Source: a virus. From it: 32,854 nucleotides of DNA. The notes under the pieces were generated by a model. It made no database searches. It saw nothing but the letters and a program-made list of their open reading frames with translations, and was not told where the DNA came from. A program made the position numbers and the translations under genes. Every line of letters starts with the position of its first letter. Position 1 is the stretch's first letter. The stretch covers positions 1 through 32,854 of the IMG/VR virus record IMGVR_UViG_3300048064_000196; one strand, written 5' to 3'. Below, piece by piece: positions 14,392-24,007 of this stretch.

Positions 14392-14415
14392 ACAATAAGT
14401 TATTAATTACTTTGT
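14392..14415 (-). promoter_or_regulatory. Repeated late motif, copy B (scaffold-capsid unit)
   Basis: The minus strand reads ACAA, 16 bases, TTGT, continuing ATAATT. The bases between the half-sites are also very similar to copy A (GTANTTAATA shared). The box lies about 19 bases before the scaffold ATG. Confidence 0.78.
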
Positions 14416-14422
14416 TATATTT

Positions 14423-14569
14423 TTACTCTGTCCCTGTAATGTTTCCTATGCCTTGTGCTTGAAAGCTACCATCACAGCATTTTCTTGAATAGGTTTTACC
14501 ATCTTTACACAAACATCCTCTTCTGTCGTTTTGTGGACTTGGATTTCTATCTTTGTTTTCTCTTCTCAT
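14423..14569 (-). CDS. Cys-rich small virion-region protein (48 aa)
   Basis: A gene starting MRRENKDRNPSPQNDRRGCL. Four cysteines form a CLC...KCC pattern around GKTYSR, followed by DGSFQAQGIG, a combination I recognise as recurring in small genes of Bacteroidetes phages but without known function. The start codon overlaps the upstream stop (TAATG). A longer frame to 14620 would be inside the preceding gene and is not chosen. Metal binding or a disulfide knot is possible. Confidence 0.7.
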   Translation of the reverse strand: MRRENKDRNPSPQNDRRGCLCKDGKTYSRKCCDGSFQAQGIGNITGTE

Positions 14570-15195
14570 TAGCTTAGTGATGCGTTTTGTGTACGTTGTA
14601 TAAAATATATTACATCCCAAATTTCAGCAGTTCCACCGTGTGCTTGGATTCTAATCTCAACGCCATTTTGCACAAAGTTTGCATCGGTATAGTATTGGAA
14701 TATTTCGTGTTCGTTTTGAATGGTGTCATTTCCTTTATAAAATGCAATCACTTTATTTATTCTTTCTATCTCTCCATCCCCTACAAATCTTAAATCTAAA
14801 TGAGTTTGATTTGCATTAGGCGCTCTCATTTTAAAAACAACGGTAGTAATATAAGTGTCGTTAGCATTTAATCCAAGTATCTTTTTGGTTGCACTATTGT
14901 AAAAATCATTAGTGCCACTCTTAATTACATTTCCTGCGTTGTTTGGCATTACAACCTCAACTCCATCTGCTAAATCTAACGTATCATCTTCTCCTACATA
15001 TTCGGTATCATCATATCTTGCCCAACCTAAACTGTTTACACCTCCTTGTGGATATACAATTACGTTTTGCCCATTATGACCCATATATAAGGCATCAGAA
15101 GTACGCAACATCGCACCATTCTCTATATTGACGTTATCAACTACAGGTTGGTTTACATCTTCAACGTGAACTCTATAAGCTGTGTTTTTACTCAT
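14569..15195 (-). CDS. Virion structural protein (208 aa)
   Basis: Starts MSKNTAYRVHVEDVNQPVVD and is beta-rich, with strands such as TTVVFKMRAP and HLDLRFVGDG and an IRIQAHGGTAEIWDVIYFI C-terminus. It resembles a jelly-roll structural protein, perhaps a capsid decoration or fibre protein; no family is recognised. The start at 15195 forms ATGA with the protease stop and is preferred over 15210. Confidence 0.65.
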   Translation of the reverse strand: MSKNTAYRVHVEDVNQPVVDNVNIENGAMLRTSDALYMGHNGQNVIVYPQGGVNSLGWARYDDTEYVGEDDTLDLADGVEVVMPNNAGNVIKSGTNDFYNSATKKILGLNANDTYITTVVFKMRAPNANQTHLDLRFVGDGEIERINKVIAFYKGNDTIQNEHEIFQYYTDANFVQNGVEIRIQAHGGTAEIWDVIYFIQRTQNASLS

Positions 15196-16190
15196 TTGAT
15201 TGGAACGCAATTAGGTACTCTTCTACCGTTTTTTATTTTAAACCCTATCATCTCATATCCTTCATAACAGGGCTCTTTAAGAGATGCTTCTAATAAGTCA
15301 AGTTCTTTTAGTTTTGAACCTGCCCAGCGTAAACCTGCTTTACCTCCCCACAATAAGTAAGATATAGTTCCACACGCTTCTGAATTACCTTCATCATAAT
15401 ACTCTTCTGCACGTGATAGGTAAGAAAACATTCTTTTGATTGTCTCAACAGTAACCGCTTCTTTCTTTGCTAATTGTTGCGCTCTTACTTTACCTACTTG
15501 AGTAGCACACTTGTTGTTTACTTTTTCGTTTAGTTCAATACCTCTTTTAGCGTTGTTAGAAACTGCATCAGGATAGTCAGCATAAGATTCAAGTTGTTCG
15601 CCCTTTAACATTTGTCTCAACTCTTCTACTAACTCTTGTGCTTCCTCTTCTAAATCGTCTTTTATTGTTTTGTCTTTAGGTCTTTCTGCTTTGTCAGCAA
15701 AGTAACCTTCTATAGAGAACCCTTTTACTTTTCCTGTTTTAACGTAGTCATTCCAAACCTCATCGTTGAGTACTTTCATAGATACCATCCACGTACCAAC
15801 AGGAACTTCCATATCGTAGTGTCTTGTCTTATCCTTTTCGCTTTCTACAATCCAAGATTCAACAACACTTAATCCTGTTAATGGAACTTGATGCTCTAAT
15901 GTTGAGTTGTTTTGGTTTCCGTTTATAAAGAATAATTCACTTGCTTTGCGAACTGTATCACGTGAGAAGTAAATGTAATATTCGTTGTCATCGTTTCTTC
16001 TGTAAATAGGTTTGTTAGGTATTAAAGCTGCACCCATTAAGATACGCTTTTCTTTGTCTACCTCTGCAAGTTTAAACTCTTGGTTTTTAAGTGCTATAAA
16101 ATCTTCTTCTATTGCAGGAGATTCAACAACTGAAATAGCTTCAATTCCAATAGCATCTTCTTCATCTATAAATAGTTCTACTATATCCAT
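15192..16190 (-). CDS. XkdF-like prohead protease
   Basis: A 332-residue protein. The N-terminal ~170 residues match the XkdF-type serine protease domain (S78_2 class) that matures phage capsids: IEAISVVESPAIEEDF near the start, ALIPNKPIYRRN, an STLEHQ segment with candidate catalytic Ser/His, and VKGFSIEGYF at about 154-163. A charged helical linker follows, then a C-terminal helical domain (DAVSNNAKRGIELNEK...RMFSYLSRAEEYY). It ends GRRVPNCVP, common at the end of these proteins. It lies between the tape measure gene and head genes. Motif copy D lies directly before its start. Confidence 0.82.
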   Translation of the reverse strand: MDIVELFIDEEDAIGIEAISVVESPAIEEDFIALKNQEFKLAEVDKEKRILMGAALIPNKPIYRRNDDNEYYIYFSRDTVRKASELFFINGNQNNSTLEHQVPLTGLSVVESWIVESEKDKTRHYDMEVPVGTWMVSMKVLNDEVWNDYVKTGKVKGFSIEGYFADKAERPKDKTIKDDLEEEAQELVEELRQMLKGEQLESYADYPDAVSNNAKRGIELNEKVNNKCATQVGKVRAQQLAKKEAVTVETIKRMFSYLSRAEEYYDEGNSEACGTISYLLWGGKAGLRWAGSKLKELDLLEASLKEPCYEGYEMIGFKIKNGRRVPNCVPIK

Positions 16191-16196
16191 ACTAAT

Positions 16197-16220
16197 ACAA
16201 TAATATTTTTTAAAATTTGT
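16197..16220 (-). promoter_or_regulatory. Repeated late motif, copy D
   Basis: The minus strand reads ACAA, 16 bases, TTGT, then ATTAG and the ATG of the protease at 16190. Its upstream half-site touches the stop codon of the tape measure gene, as copy A does with its own upstream gene. Confidence 0.72.
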
Positions 16221-17728
16221 TACCCTATTGAAGCACCTTCTGTTATTTTTCTATCAAGTGCTTGTTGGTTTGTTACATCGTCTCCTACAACGTATGCTTT
16301 AACAGGTCTTTCTTCTCTTTCTCCTAATGTTTGCGCTAATTGGTTTTCAGGTGCTGCTCCTACTATATTAAAACTTGGAGGTTGTGCGCCTCTGCCTCCA
16401 CTTGGTATTGATGGGGCAGGTACAGGTTCTCCTGTAGCTTGTATTGCTTTTATATTTGCTAAACCTGCTGCAACTGCTGCTGCTGCTGCAACACCTCCCA
16501 AGGCAGGACCAACTATAGGAATACCTGCTAATGATGCATAGGCTGATGTAGCACCTTTATATGTTTCTATTGTTGTTTGACCTATAGCTGCCGCTTTTCC
16601 TGCTTTACTTTCTTCACCAAATATACTTGCTAAATTACCTAAAGTATTAGATGCTAAATCTACTTTTGCCTCGTTAGATAATTTTGTTATTTCTTCATCT
16701 TCTTTTGCAAGTTGATTTCTATTTGTTAATAATTCTCCTGTTATTTTTTTATCTGTTTCTAATTCTTTTACACCAACAGCTTCAATTTCATTTACAGTTT
16801 CTACTTTTTCCCTTTTTACATCATTAACCTTTGATTCTCTAATTCTTTTTTGTTCGGCTGCCTCTAAAGCAAGTAATTCTGTTTCTTTTGCAAAAATAGC
16901 TTCTTTGTCATCATTTGCTAATCTTAATAATCTTAATTCTTCCTCTAATAACCTTTTCTTTAAATCAAATATTTTTTTAGCAGATTTACCACTTGCTTCA
17001 GCTATTGCTATTTCTCTTTGTATTTCAGATATTACACCTTCTGTTGTTTCTTTTGTTTTAATAGCTGCACGTTCTGCTTCATCAGGTAATATTCCTAAAA
17101 ACTCTAATACAGGTCTTGCAGCATCAAATAAATTATTAAATGTATCTTTAACAAAATTTATAGCATCACCAACAAAAGGAACATTTTTAGCAAATCTTTT
17201 TACTGCTACAGTTATTTTATCCCAATTTGTTACAATAGCTGTTAATGCTATAACAAATGCACCTACACCCGTTGCAACTATAGCAGTTCTTGTTGTAGAA
17301 CCAAATAATTTAGCTGCTATACCACTCTTTTTAGCAGCTTGCGCTACCTGACTAAATCCTTCTGAAACATCTTTAATTCCTAAACCAACTGCTATAGCTG
17401 ATGCTGCTTTTTCTTCAAATTCTCCAAATGCTTCAGATTCAACACCTAAAGTTCCAAGTGTGCCTACTGCAGAAGCAAGAGAACCTGCAAATATTTTAGC
17501 TGCTCCATCTGCAGCTGTAAGTTTGTCATCTAAATTAAAACCCTCAATCTCATTATTAATTTTTTCTATTTCCTTATTTAGTATTTGAGATTTTGCAGCA
17601 GCTTCCTTAAAAGCATCTGAATTTCTATCAAGTGTTTTTAGTTCTTGATTTACATCTTCAAGTTGTTGCTCTAATTGACCAAGTGATTGTGAATTAACAT
17701 CAATGTCTATTACCTTCTTTATTGCCAT
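16220..17728 (-). CDS. Tail tape measure protein
   Basis: A 502-residue protein that should set tail length and later help DNA entry. A coiled coil fills about 14-62, a hydrophobic segment lies at 148-168 (TAIVATGVGAFVIALTAIV), and a long charged coiled coil runs from ~215 to 350. A second hydrophobic Ala/Gly stretch is at 402-425. The C-terminus is Pro-rich and then conserved in style (RPVKAYVVGDDVTNQQALDR). Short for its class, it would imply a tail of roughly 75 nm by the usual rule of about 0.15 nm per residue (inference). Confidence 0.82.
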   Translation of the reverse strand: MAIKKVIDIDVNSQSLGQLEQQLEDVNQELKTLDRNSDAFKEAAAKSQILNKEIEKINNEIEGFNLDDKLTAADGAAKIFAGSLASAVGTLGTLGVESEAFGEFEEKAASAIAVGLGIKDVSEGFSQVAQAAKKSGIAAKLFGSTTRTAIVATGVGAFVIALTAIVTNWDKITVAVKRFAKNVPFVGDAINFVKDTFNNLFDAARPVLEFLGILPDEAERAAIKTKETTEGVISEIQREIAIAEASGKSAKKIFDLKKRLLEEELRLLRLANDDKEAIFAKETELLALEAAEQKRIRESKVNDVKREKVETVNEIEAVGVKELETDKKITGELLTNRNQLAKEDEEITKLSNEAKVDLASNTLGNLASIFGEESKAGKAAAIGQTTIETYKGATSAYASLAGIPIVGPALGGVAAAAAVAAGLANIKAIQATGEPVPAPSIPSGGRGAQPPSFNIVGAAPENQLAQTLGEREERPVKAYVVGDDVTNQQALDRKITEGASIG

Positions 17729-17859
17729 TGTCTAAATTGTTTGTATGCTTCCTTAATTGATTCAGGATATTTATTTTTACCTAAAGCTATATCTATGTGT
17801 TGTCCTTTCCATTTCTCGCTTCTTGCGAACTCTAATAAATCTAACATATTTTGTATCAT
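17719..17859 (-). CDS. Small protein between tail gene and tape measure (46 aa)
   Basis: Starts MIQNMLDLLEFARSEKWKGQ, an amphipathic helical protein with several aromatic residues (ESIKEAYKQFRQW). The start overlaps the upstream stop as ATGA and the stop lies 10 bases inside the tape measure gene, so it fits the space exactly. It might act as a tape-measure chaperone, but that is a guess from position. Confidence 0.68.
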   Translation of the reverse strand: MIQNMLDLLEFARSEKWKGQHIDIALGKNKYPESIKEAYKQFRQWQ

Positions 17860-20800
17860 CCTGATGTGCTTTTAAAATCCCCTGAATTTCCGAATACTCC
17901 TTGTATATATGGTTGCTGTTCTGTGAATGTTCCACCTACTATAAATGTTGTTAGTTGATTGAAGCCATTTACAGCGTACATTATTTGAGCATCGCTAACA
18001 TCTACCATTTGATATATCATCGTACCTGTAGAATCATAATATTCAAAGGTGTGTGATATTGAGTATAATGTTTCTATTTGTGGGTTAGCTACACTTGTAA
18101 ACCATTCTACAATCTTTTTAGCATCTTGTAAGGTATAGGCTTCTGCAGTGAGTTGTGGTCTAATTTCTTGACCTGATAGACCTGCTACAAGAGGATGGTC
18201 TGAGTTAGTTGTGAAACTTTGATTTTGTAAGAAGTATGCCCAATTATTTATAGTATGGTAATCAGAGAAGTATTCACCTGTTGTATTTCTAAATTGACTA
18301 ACAGGTGCTGCTACTGTTGAAGCTGTAAATACTTCTGATATTGCAGTTGCTTCTGCGTGTGCAGGGTCTGTATTTGTTCTTGCATAGAATCTCCAATAGT
18401 ATGTTTGAGGATGTGTCAATCCTGACTTTTCGTAGTTTACTATTTTAGGAACTGCAAAGTTTGGATTAAGTGGTGTGTAAGGTACAAAATAAACATTCCC
18501 TGTATTAAATAACTGTATAACGTCATCTGATGAACTTATATCTGACAATGAAGTAGAATATACAAATCCGTATTCATCTACCTGCGGTGTGTCTCCTAAT
18601 TTACCTAATTCAGTTATTTGATGGTTAAAGAAAACGGATGTTGTAGTAGGTGCGGTTACTGTATATTCTGCAATAACAGGAGGTGTAACTTCTAAAGGTG
18701 TTTCATCGTAAACAGGTTCAGGGTCATTAGGAGGATTAGGGTCATCTAATGTAAGGTCAGGTATTACAAAGTCAGTTTCACATCCTGCATCTACTGTGAG
18801 TATGTTATTATCTGTTTGAGTTTTTGAGGTATCTACTGTTAAACAGTTTTGTGCAACGTATTTAATTGTCTTATAAGTAACCTCTTCAAATATATTTGTA
18901 AGTTCTAATGTACTTAAATTAGTTTCAAAGTTTGTAGTGATTTTATTGATTCTATATATATCGTCAAATACAATTATCTTATCAGCTAAATTTAACTTAA
19001 CTAAAAGTTCTAATGGTAAATACGCTTTTACAGTAGTCAATCTTTTGCGTTTGTCAAACATATCCTCAACATAACCTTTGTAGTATGTTTTAAATAATGT
19101 AGTTTGATTTACCTGTCTTGAATACTCTTCATACTCTGCATTAAAGTTCAGCGTTTGATAAAAACTTGTACCAAATACATTTAATATACCTGTTGAATTT
19201 GAAGGCATATAAACACCGCTTACAGCAGTAGCATTAGCACTACCATCAAGATTAATTACCCTAACAGATGACAGAGATGTATTTGCGTAAAATATTAATG
19301 GCTCACCTAAATAAGGTGCTTGTTTTTCGTCAACCGAATAACCATATTGTATTCCGCTATCTGTTTTCTTTTCATCTCCATCAGCAGTTGTTGTTGTTTG
19401 TATTACACCTGCATCAGTAGTATATAAATGCTCGTACTTAAAATGCTCAAAAGGTAATTCTACTGTGTAGTTTTTACCATCGTATTTTTCTTGCATCTTG
19501 TATTCTAATGAACCCCAATCTTTGTTAGATAGTTCTTTGTGATTGTTTGCTAAAAAACTACCTGTGCTTTTGTATTTAAAACTAATATCTTTAAAAGGTA
19601 AAATACTATTTACTGTTGTTTCCTTTTTGTCAAGGTCTTTTGTTATATCCCAAACTTTTGTACTTGCGGCAAAGAAATCATCTAACGGTTGTATTACAAT
19701 AGTTCCGCTTTCGTTTTGATAAGCAGTAAGATTAAACATTTTAAATAGTCCTGTAATGAAATCTATTACTTTCATATCAGGAATTATTGTAGTTATGTTT
19801 ACATCTTTGTCAGTAGCAAAAGAAGCAGTAGCATCTTTAACTGTTATAGTTTTGTTTCCACTAAATATACCTCTAACTTTTGAATCAACACTAAAGTCCA
19901 CATCGTAATCAGATACTACATCGGTTTCTATAAAGAATGTATAAGTACCATTAGGCAACTCAATATCTTCATTTTTAAAATCTGCTATTCCGTTTGTGGT
20001 TATTCCTGTAAGGTTGTCAAATCTTTGAAACTCTTCTCCATCTTGTTTTATAACTAAATTGTAAGAAGCAGTTGAACTTGGTCTAACATTTACCCTTAAT
20101 ACCCTTTCCTCATTCTCTTCGTTGTATGAGTTAACAAACGTTTTATTAGTTACACCCTGTATTTGTGCTACATCTCCTACAACATTGTTAAATCCTGTTA
20201 TTTGATACTGTGCGTCTTGGTCTTGGAATAAACCTCCTTCTTTATTATGTAACCACATATAAAGTTTATAGAAGTTTAAATTAGTGCTGTTAAAGAAGTC
20301 GCTACTAAATTGTAAATTATATCCTACTTGATTTTCTATTGCTTTAACAATAGCGTATAATCTAATTGCAGGTTTTAATTGACTCAAAGGAACACCGTGA
20401 TTGTTTGTTGCTCCTGCTAATGGATGTACATTGTAAATATTATTTGTAGCATCGTTTGCATTACTCACATCAAATAGCAACCTACCTGTATGTGTGATTA
20501 AAGGAAAAATAATAGCATCTTCAATAGTGCCTCCAAAGAAATTAACATCCTTACCATTTGCCATATAGGTAATAATGTTAGTATCGTTGTACTCAAAGTC
20601 AAATAAACTTAATTGTGCAAGGTTGCTTAATTTATCTTCACCTAATATATCTTTCAGGTTTATCGTATTACCAAAGAATGTTAGCTTGTATGTATGTGGC
20701 TCGTTGTTTTTTAACTGTACACCTTCAAACTTTATTCTACCCTCTTTAAATGGTTTATGGTTTAGTAGTAGTTCAGCTTCTTTCTTTTTTCGTGCATCGT

Positions 20801-21029
20801 AGGACTCAAACTCACCTGACTTTGTATTAAAGGTGCGTATATGAAAATTATAAAAGTGCTTAAATATTTTATTGTTAGCTTTTGAGGCAGGAACATTAAA
20901 GGTTCTTGTAAAATCTGTAAATACTTTAGATATATCTTTAATATCCTGTATTGATTGAGTAAGTGTTATACTCTCATCCTTATACAGTTCTACCTCTTTA
21001 CCCTCTATATATAATTGTAGCTGTAACAT
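17856..21029 (-). CDS. Large tail tip / baseplate protein (1057 aa)
   Basis: Largest protein of the window. The N-terminus (LQLYIEGKEVELYKDESITL, then DISKVFTDFTRTFNVPAS) belongs to a type common in Bacteroidetes phage tails, where it probably forms the tail tip. A middle part has many beta segments. Residues ~740-770 contain a Pro/Asp linker (LDDPNPPNDPEPVYDETP), followed by a fibronectin-III-like stretch (VTAPTTTSVFFNHQI ... YYWRFYARTNT). The final ~150 residues may be a small binding domain. It overlaps the small gene after it (ATGA) and the gene before it by one base. Exact role unknown. Confidence 0.7.
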   Translation of the reverse strand: MLQLQLYIEGKEVELYKDESITLTQSIQDIKDISKVFTDFTRTFNVPASKANNKIFKHFYNFHIRTFNTKSGEFESYDARKKKEAELLLNHKPFKEGRIKFEGVQLKNNEPHTYKLTFFGNTINLKDILGEDKLSNLAQLSLFDFEYNDTNIITYMANGKDVNFFGGTIEDAIIFPLITHTGRLLFDVSNANDATNNIYNVHPLAGATNNHGVPLSQLKPAIRLYAIVKAIENQVGYNLQFSSDFFNSTNLNFYKLYMWLHNKEGGLFQDQDAQYQITGFNNVVGDVAQIQGVTNKTFVNSYNEENEERVLRVNVRPSSTASYNLVIKQDGEEFQRFDNLTGITTNGIADFKNEDIELPNGTYTFFIETDVVSDYDVDFSVDSKVRGIFSGNKTITVKDATASFATDKDVNITTIIPDMKVIDFITGLFKMFNLTAYQNESGTIVIQPLDDFFAASTKVWDITKDLDKKETTVNSILPFKDISFKYKSTGSFLANNHKELSNKDWGSLEYKMQEKYDGKNYTVELPFEHFKYEHLYTTDAGVIQTTTTADGDEKKTDSGIQYGYSVDEKQAPYLGEPLIFYANTSLSSVRVINLDGSANATAVSGVYMPSNSTGILNVFGTSFYQTLNFNAEYEEYSRQVNQTTLFKTYYKGYVEDMFDKRKRLTTVKAYLPLELLVKLNLADKIIVFDDIYRINKITTNFETNLSTLELTNIFEEVTYKTIKYVAQNCLTVDTSKTQTDNNILTVDAGCETDFVIPDLTLDDPNPPNDPEPVYDETPLEVTPPVIAEYTVTAPTTTSVFFNHQITELGKLGDTPQVDEYGFVYSTSLSDISSSDDVIQLFNTGNVYFVPYTPLNPNFAVPKIVNYEKSGLTHPQTYYWRFYARTNTDPAHAEATAISEVFTASTVAAPVSQFRNTTGEYFSDYHTINNWAYFLQNQSFTTNSDHPLVAGLSGQEIRPQLTAEAYTLQDAKKIVEWFTSVANPQIETLYSISHTFEYYDSTGTMIYQMVDVSDAQIMYAVNGFNQLTTFIVGGTFTEQQPYIQGVFGNSGDFKSTSG

Positions 21030-22012
21030 TAACGTACATTGTTTATTCTGTCAAACGCAAATTCAAAGTTAACGGTGTAGTTTATTAGTTTGTCATTTAG
21101 TACTGTTTTATATTGTAATGATTTAGATGCAGGTATTATGGGTAATGTTTTACCCTCGTATCTTATCCACACATTTTCGCTAAAGAATAGTTCTTCAATA
21201 GTTTGATTCATATCCTCTTTAACAAATCCTGTGTTCATAGACAAACTTGTTTGTGAGTTTACATTATACCTTTGACGCTGCCCTTCGTATGTTTGATACG
21301 TTGAGGTTGCGTTTGCTATTGTGTTACGTTTAAAAGTTTCATCTGTTACATTAGTTGTTTCTGATGTTCTCTTAAAGAAGTACAAATCTTGAAACGCTCC
21401 ATATTTGTTTGCAAACGTAATTTTAAAAGGTGTGTATTTAGGTTCACATAAGTTTGTTACTGTAATTGTTTTAAGTAATGTAGAATCATCTGTATCGTAA
21501 ACCTGTATTGTGCTACTATCAGCAGGAATAGTTACATACTGTATCTTTTGATTTGTATTGCCATTGTCTGTAATTTCTGTATCTACTGAATCTATTTTAA
21601 CCTTTCCCACACCCTCTGCAAATATTGGTAGTTTTCCTGCGGTTGATTCGGGTAAATAAATATTATCTGCACTTATTAAAGCGTGTCTTGATAGTTCAGG
21701 ATTAGTGCCATCTTCAAAATATCCATACCCATCTGTTGCTATAAAATTAAATGCTTCAGGGTTGCTATATGTATAAGGACTATCTGATTCATCGTAATAA
21801 TAAACCACCGCCTTTACCCACCTTGTTTCAGAAACGTAGTCATCGTTAAATGATAATTCCAAATAATCTCTTACAAGTTCGCCTATTTCAAGCGTAATAT
21901 TGTTATGAGTGTCTATTCTTGCTTTGTTTATTTCGTATTGTGGAACTGTAGGTTGATTACCTATTAACCCTTCCCAAATATACAAATCTACTTCTACTCT
22001 TTTAAGTGCCAT
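21029..22012 (-). CDS. Tail structural protein (327 aa)
   Basis: Beta-rich protein, possibly a distal-tail or baseplate component. Visible landmarks are VDLYIWEGLIG near the start, LVRDYLELSFNDDYVSETRW, a glycine-poor middle with TIPADSSTIQVYD, and CEPKYTPFKITFANKYGAFQ near 190-210, followed by DLYFFKR. The same segments occur as neighbours of the 1057-residue type protein in related phages, to my recollection. It lies directly upstream of that gene (1-base overlap). Confidence 0.6.
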   Translation of the reverse strand: MALKRVEVDLYIWEGLIGNQPTVPQYEINKARIDTHNNITLEIGELVRDYLELSFNDDYVSETRWVKAVVYYYDESDSPYTYSNPEAFNFIATDGYGYFEDGTNPELSRHALISADNIYLPESTAGKLPIFAEGVGKVKIDSVDTEITDNGNTNQKIQYVTIPADSSTIQVYDTDDSTLLKTITVTNLCEPKYTPFKITFANKYGAFQDLYFFKRTSETTNVTDETFKRNTIANATSTYQTYEGQRQRYNVNSQTSLSMNTGFVKEDMNQTIEELFFSENVWIRYEGKTLPIIPASKSLQYKTVLNDKLINYTVNFEFAFDRINNVR

Positions 22013-22013
22013 A

Positions 22014-23486
22014 TTATAATATTATTGCGTTGCCTGTTAAACACCCTGCTTGACAATTTGCTATCTCAACTGATAATACAATTCCTGCTGAATCTATTTG
22101 TACTGCATAGTAATCACCTACACCTACACCTGCTTGTTCTGTATTTGATGTTGCTACTGCGTAGTATAAACTTTTGCCATTAAAGGCATTACCACTTCTA
22201 CATATTTGACTACCCATTAATCCTGTTATCGTAGTTGCTGTTGAAGTTATAGCAGTAGATGTTGAATACGTAGCATCACAAAAGTCACAAGGGTCTGATT
22301 TGCCAACAGATAAAAAGAAGTTATTACTACCACATATTGAAGTAGTAGCAGGTTGTATTAATTCTTTGTCACAATCTATTTCAGTTCCTGCATCTGCGTA
22401 TCCACTCGGTATCTCTACTTGAAATGTTATGGTTCTTGTAGTGTTTGTTGTCACCGTACTTAACGGAGGGTTAGGAGGTGTAAAACTATTAACAGTAGCA
22501 CCTAATGCTGCACTACCCAAAGATATACTACCATCCTTTGCAATCTTTTGTCCTGTGAGTGAAGCTAAATCACAATCAAATATTAATGGGTCAGTTCCTG
22601 CCTGTGAAAGTGTTTTAGGGCAATATATAGAATTACCTGAATTAGTGTAACCTGGAGGTACTAATAACTTAAAAAATAAATCTACAGGTTGTGAAGATGA
22701 ACCTGTATTAGGAGAAACCTCTTCAGGACTTAACAATGCTCCACCATTTGTTAAAGATACGCCTTGTATGATTGCACTTGACTGTGGTCTTGTAATTGTA
22801 CCATCTGCTGCTATTGAACCTCCGCTTAATGGACTTGGTGTACAGCTAAATGCTACTGCTGCATCTACTGTAACTGATATAGGTTGTACTGCCTCACAAG
22901 TAGTAGGATAACTTGCATCTCTACCTAAAGCATATATAGTAGTGCTTCCTCCTATTGCGTTTGATGTTATTGTAAGTGTGCTTCCACTTAAAGCAGTTGT
23001 TGTAAGTAATGGGTCATTGTTAGATACAGCGTAAGTTGTTTCTCCTGTAAAGTAACCACTCAAATCAATATCTACTGTATCTCCATCTATATCTATTGTT
23101 TGTGATGGTATAGAACCTGATGTTGTTACTGATGGTGTACAAGGTGCTGCAGTTCCTCCTGTTCCTGCTTGTATAGTAGTTAAACCACATACATAATACA
23201 AATCAGACGAATTAGAATAAAGTCCTGCAGGTATATTCAAGCTAAATAAAACCGTTCTTTCCGTATCATTTGTTTCTACTGCAAACTTGTTATTTGCAAA
23301 GTCAGGGTCTGTACTTGTATAAGAATATATAGAACCTCTGCTTGGAGTAGGAAGTGTAATCACACCTTGATTATCTATTGAAAATCCTGTAAGGTTTGCT
23401 ACATTACAATCATAAAAAGGTAGCGGAACTGTTGGCTCATCTAAATGTAAATAAAACGGACTTCTTACGTTTATCTTTGTACTCAT
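22014..23486 (-). CDS. Repeat-containing tail protein (490 aa)
   Basis: Contains three copies of an ~80-residue unit at about 24-108, 213-297 and 302-381. The shared pattern is a Cys near the start, G.I...G.I, then TN.T/ERT..F..-IP.GY/LY, a second Cys and an L..QAG ending. Between units 1 and 2 is a cadherin/Ig-like segment (about 128-208, with DIDGDTVDIDLSGYF and TIYALGRD). The C-terminus holds another Cys-rich part (DPCDFCDATY). The paired cysteines may form disulfides in the exposed virion. Probably a tail adhesin or collar fibre. ATGA overlap with the gene before it. Confidence 0.65.
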   Translation of the reverse strand: MSTKINVRSPFYLHLDEPTVPLPFYDCNVANLTGFSIDNQGVITLPTPSRGSIYSYTSTDPDFANNKFAVETNDTERTVLFSLNIPAGLYSNSSDLYYVCGLTTIQAGTGGTAAPCTPSVTTSGSIPSQTIDIDGDTVDIDLSGYFTGETTYAVSNNDPLLTTTALSGSTLTITSNAIGGSTTIYALGRDASYPTTCEAVQPISVTVDAAVAFSCTPSPLSGGSIAADGTITRPQSSAIIQGVSLTNGGALLSPEEVSPNTGSSSQPVDLFFKLLVPPGYTNSGNSIYCPKTLSQAGTDPLIFDCDLASLTGQKIAKDGSISLGSAALGATVNSFTPPNPPLSTVTTNTTRTITFQVEIPSGYADAGTEIDCDKELIQPATTSICGSNNFFLSVGKSDPCDFCDATYSTSTAITSTATTITGLMGSQICRSGNAFNGKSLYYAVATSNTEQAGVGVGDYYAVQIDSAGIVLSVEIANCQAGCLTGNAIIL

Positions 23487-24007
23487 CTTAATATATCTTC
23501 TTTTATAGTATTTTCAATATCATTAGCAAATGCTATAACTAATTCATTAGGTAGTTTATTAAATGCTTGTTCAAATGGTTTAGTAAAAAATAAACTTGGT
23601 TTTAAACCTTTTTCATATATGCTTCTTGCTATTAAATATCCTATTGTGTTATAGTTACCTTTTTTAAATTTTCCTTTTTTATCACGTAATCTTATATTAT
23701 TTTTCTTAGCCCAATCTGATAATGGTTTTACTGGAGGCATCTTTGATCTATATGAGAACGGTGTATTATATTTTGTTTTTGTACCACTTACACCTTTATC
23801 TTGAAACATACCGTAGTCCTCCATTTCAAAATATAAACGACCCTTGTCCTCTTCTAAAATATATTGAATACTTTTATAAAGTTGACCGTCTGATGATGTT
23901 GTACCTTTTGTTTTTTTTGATTTATTTTTAGAAAGTCTTGTTCTTGCTTGCTGTACTACAAACTTTCCAAATTTATTAAGTTCTTTATTTAAACTTTCTA
24001 ATCGCAT
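23483..24007 (-). CDS. HK97 gp10-like tail completion protein
   Basis: A 174-residue basic protein with the layout of the HK97 gp10 / tail-completion family: an N-terminal helix, a Lys-rich loop (KNKSKKTKGTTSSDGQLYKS), YGMFQDKGVSG at about 65-75, PVKPLSDWAKKNN, and a C-terminal YLIARSIYEKGLKPSLFF helix. It would sit at the head-tail interface. It overlaps the next gene by 4 bases and the previous one by 10. Confidence 0.72.
   Translation of the reverse strand: MRLESLNKELNKFGKFVVQQARTRLSKNKSKKTKGTTSSDGQLYKSIQYILEEDKGRLYFEMEDYGMFQDKGVSGTKTKYNTPFSYRSKMPPVKPLSDWAKKNNIRLRDKKGKFKKGNYNTIGYLIARSIYEKGLKPSLFFTKPFEQAFNKLPNELVIAFANDIENTIKEDILR

Noticed and set aside
16905-17351. 148-codon plus-strand frame inside the tape measure gene
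   Set aside because: Antisense to the coiled-coil region of the tape measure protein; composition effect.
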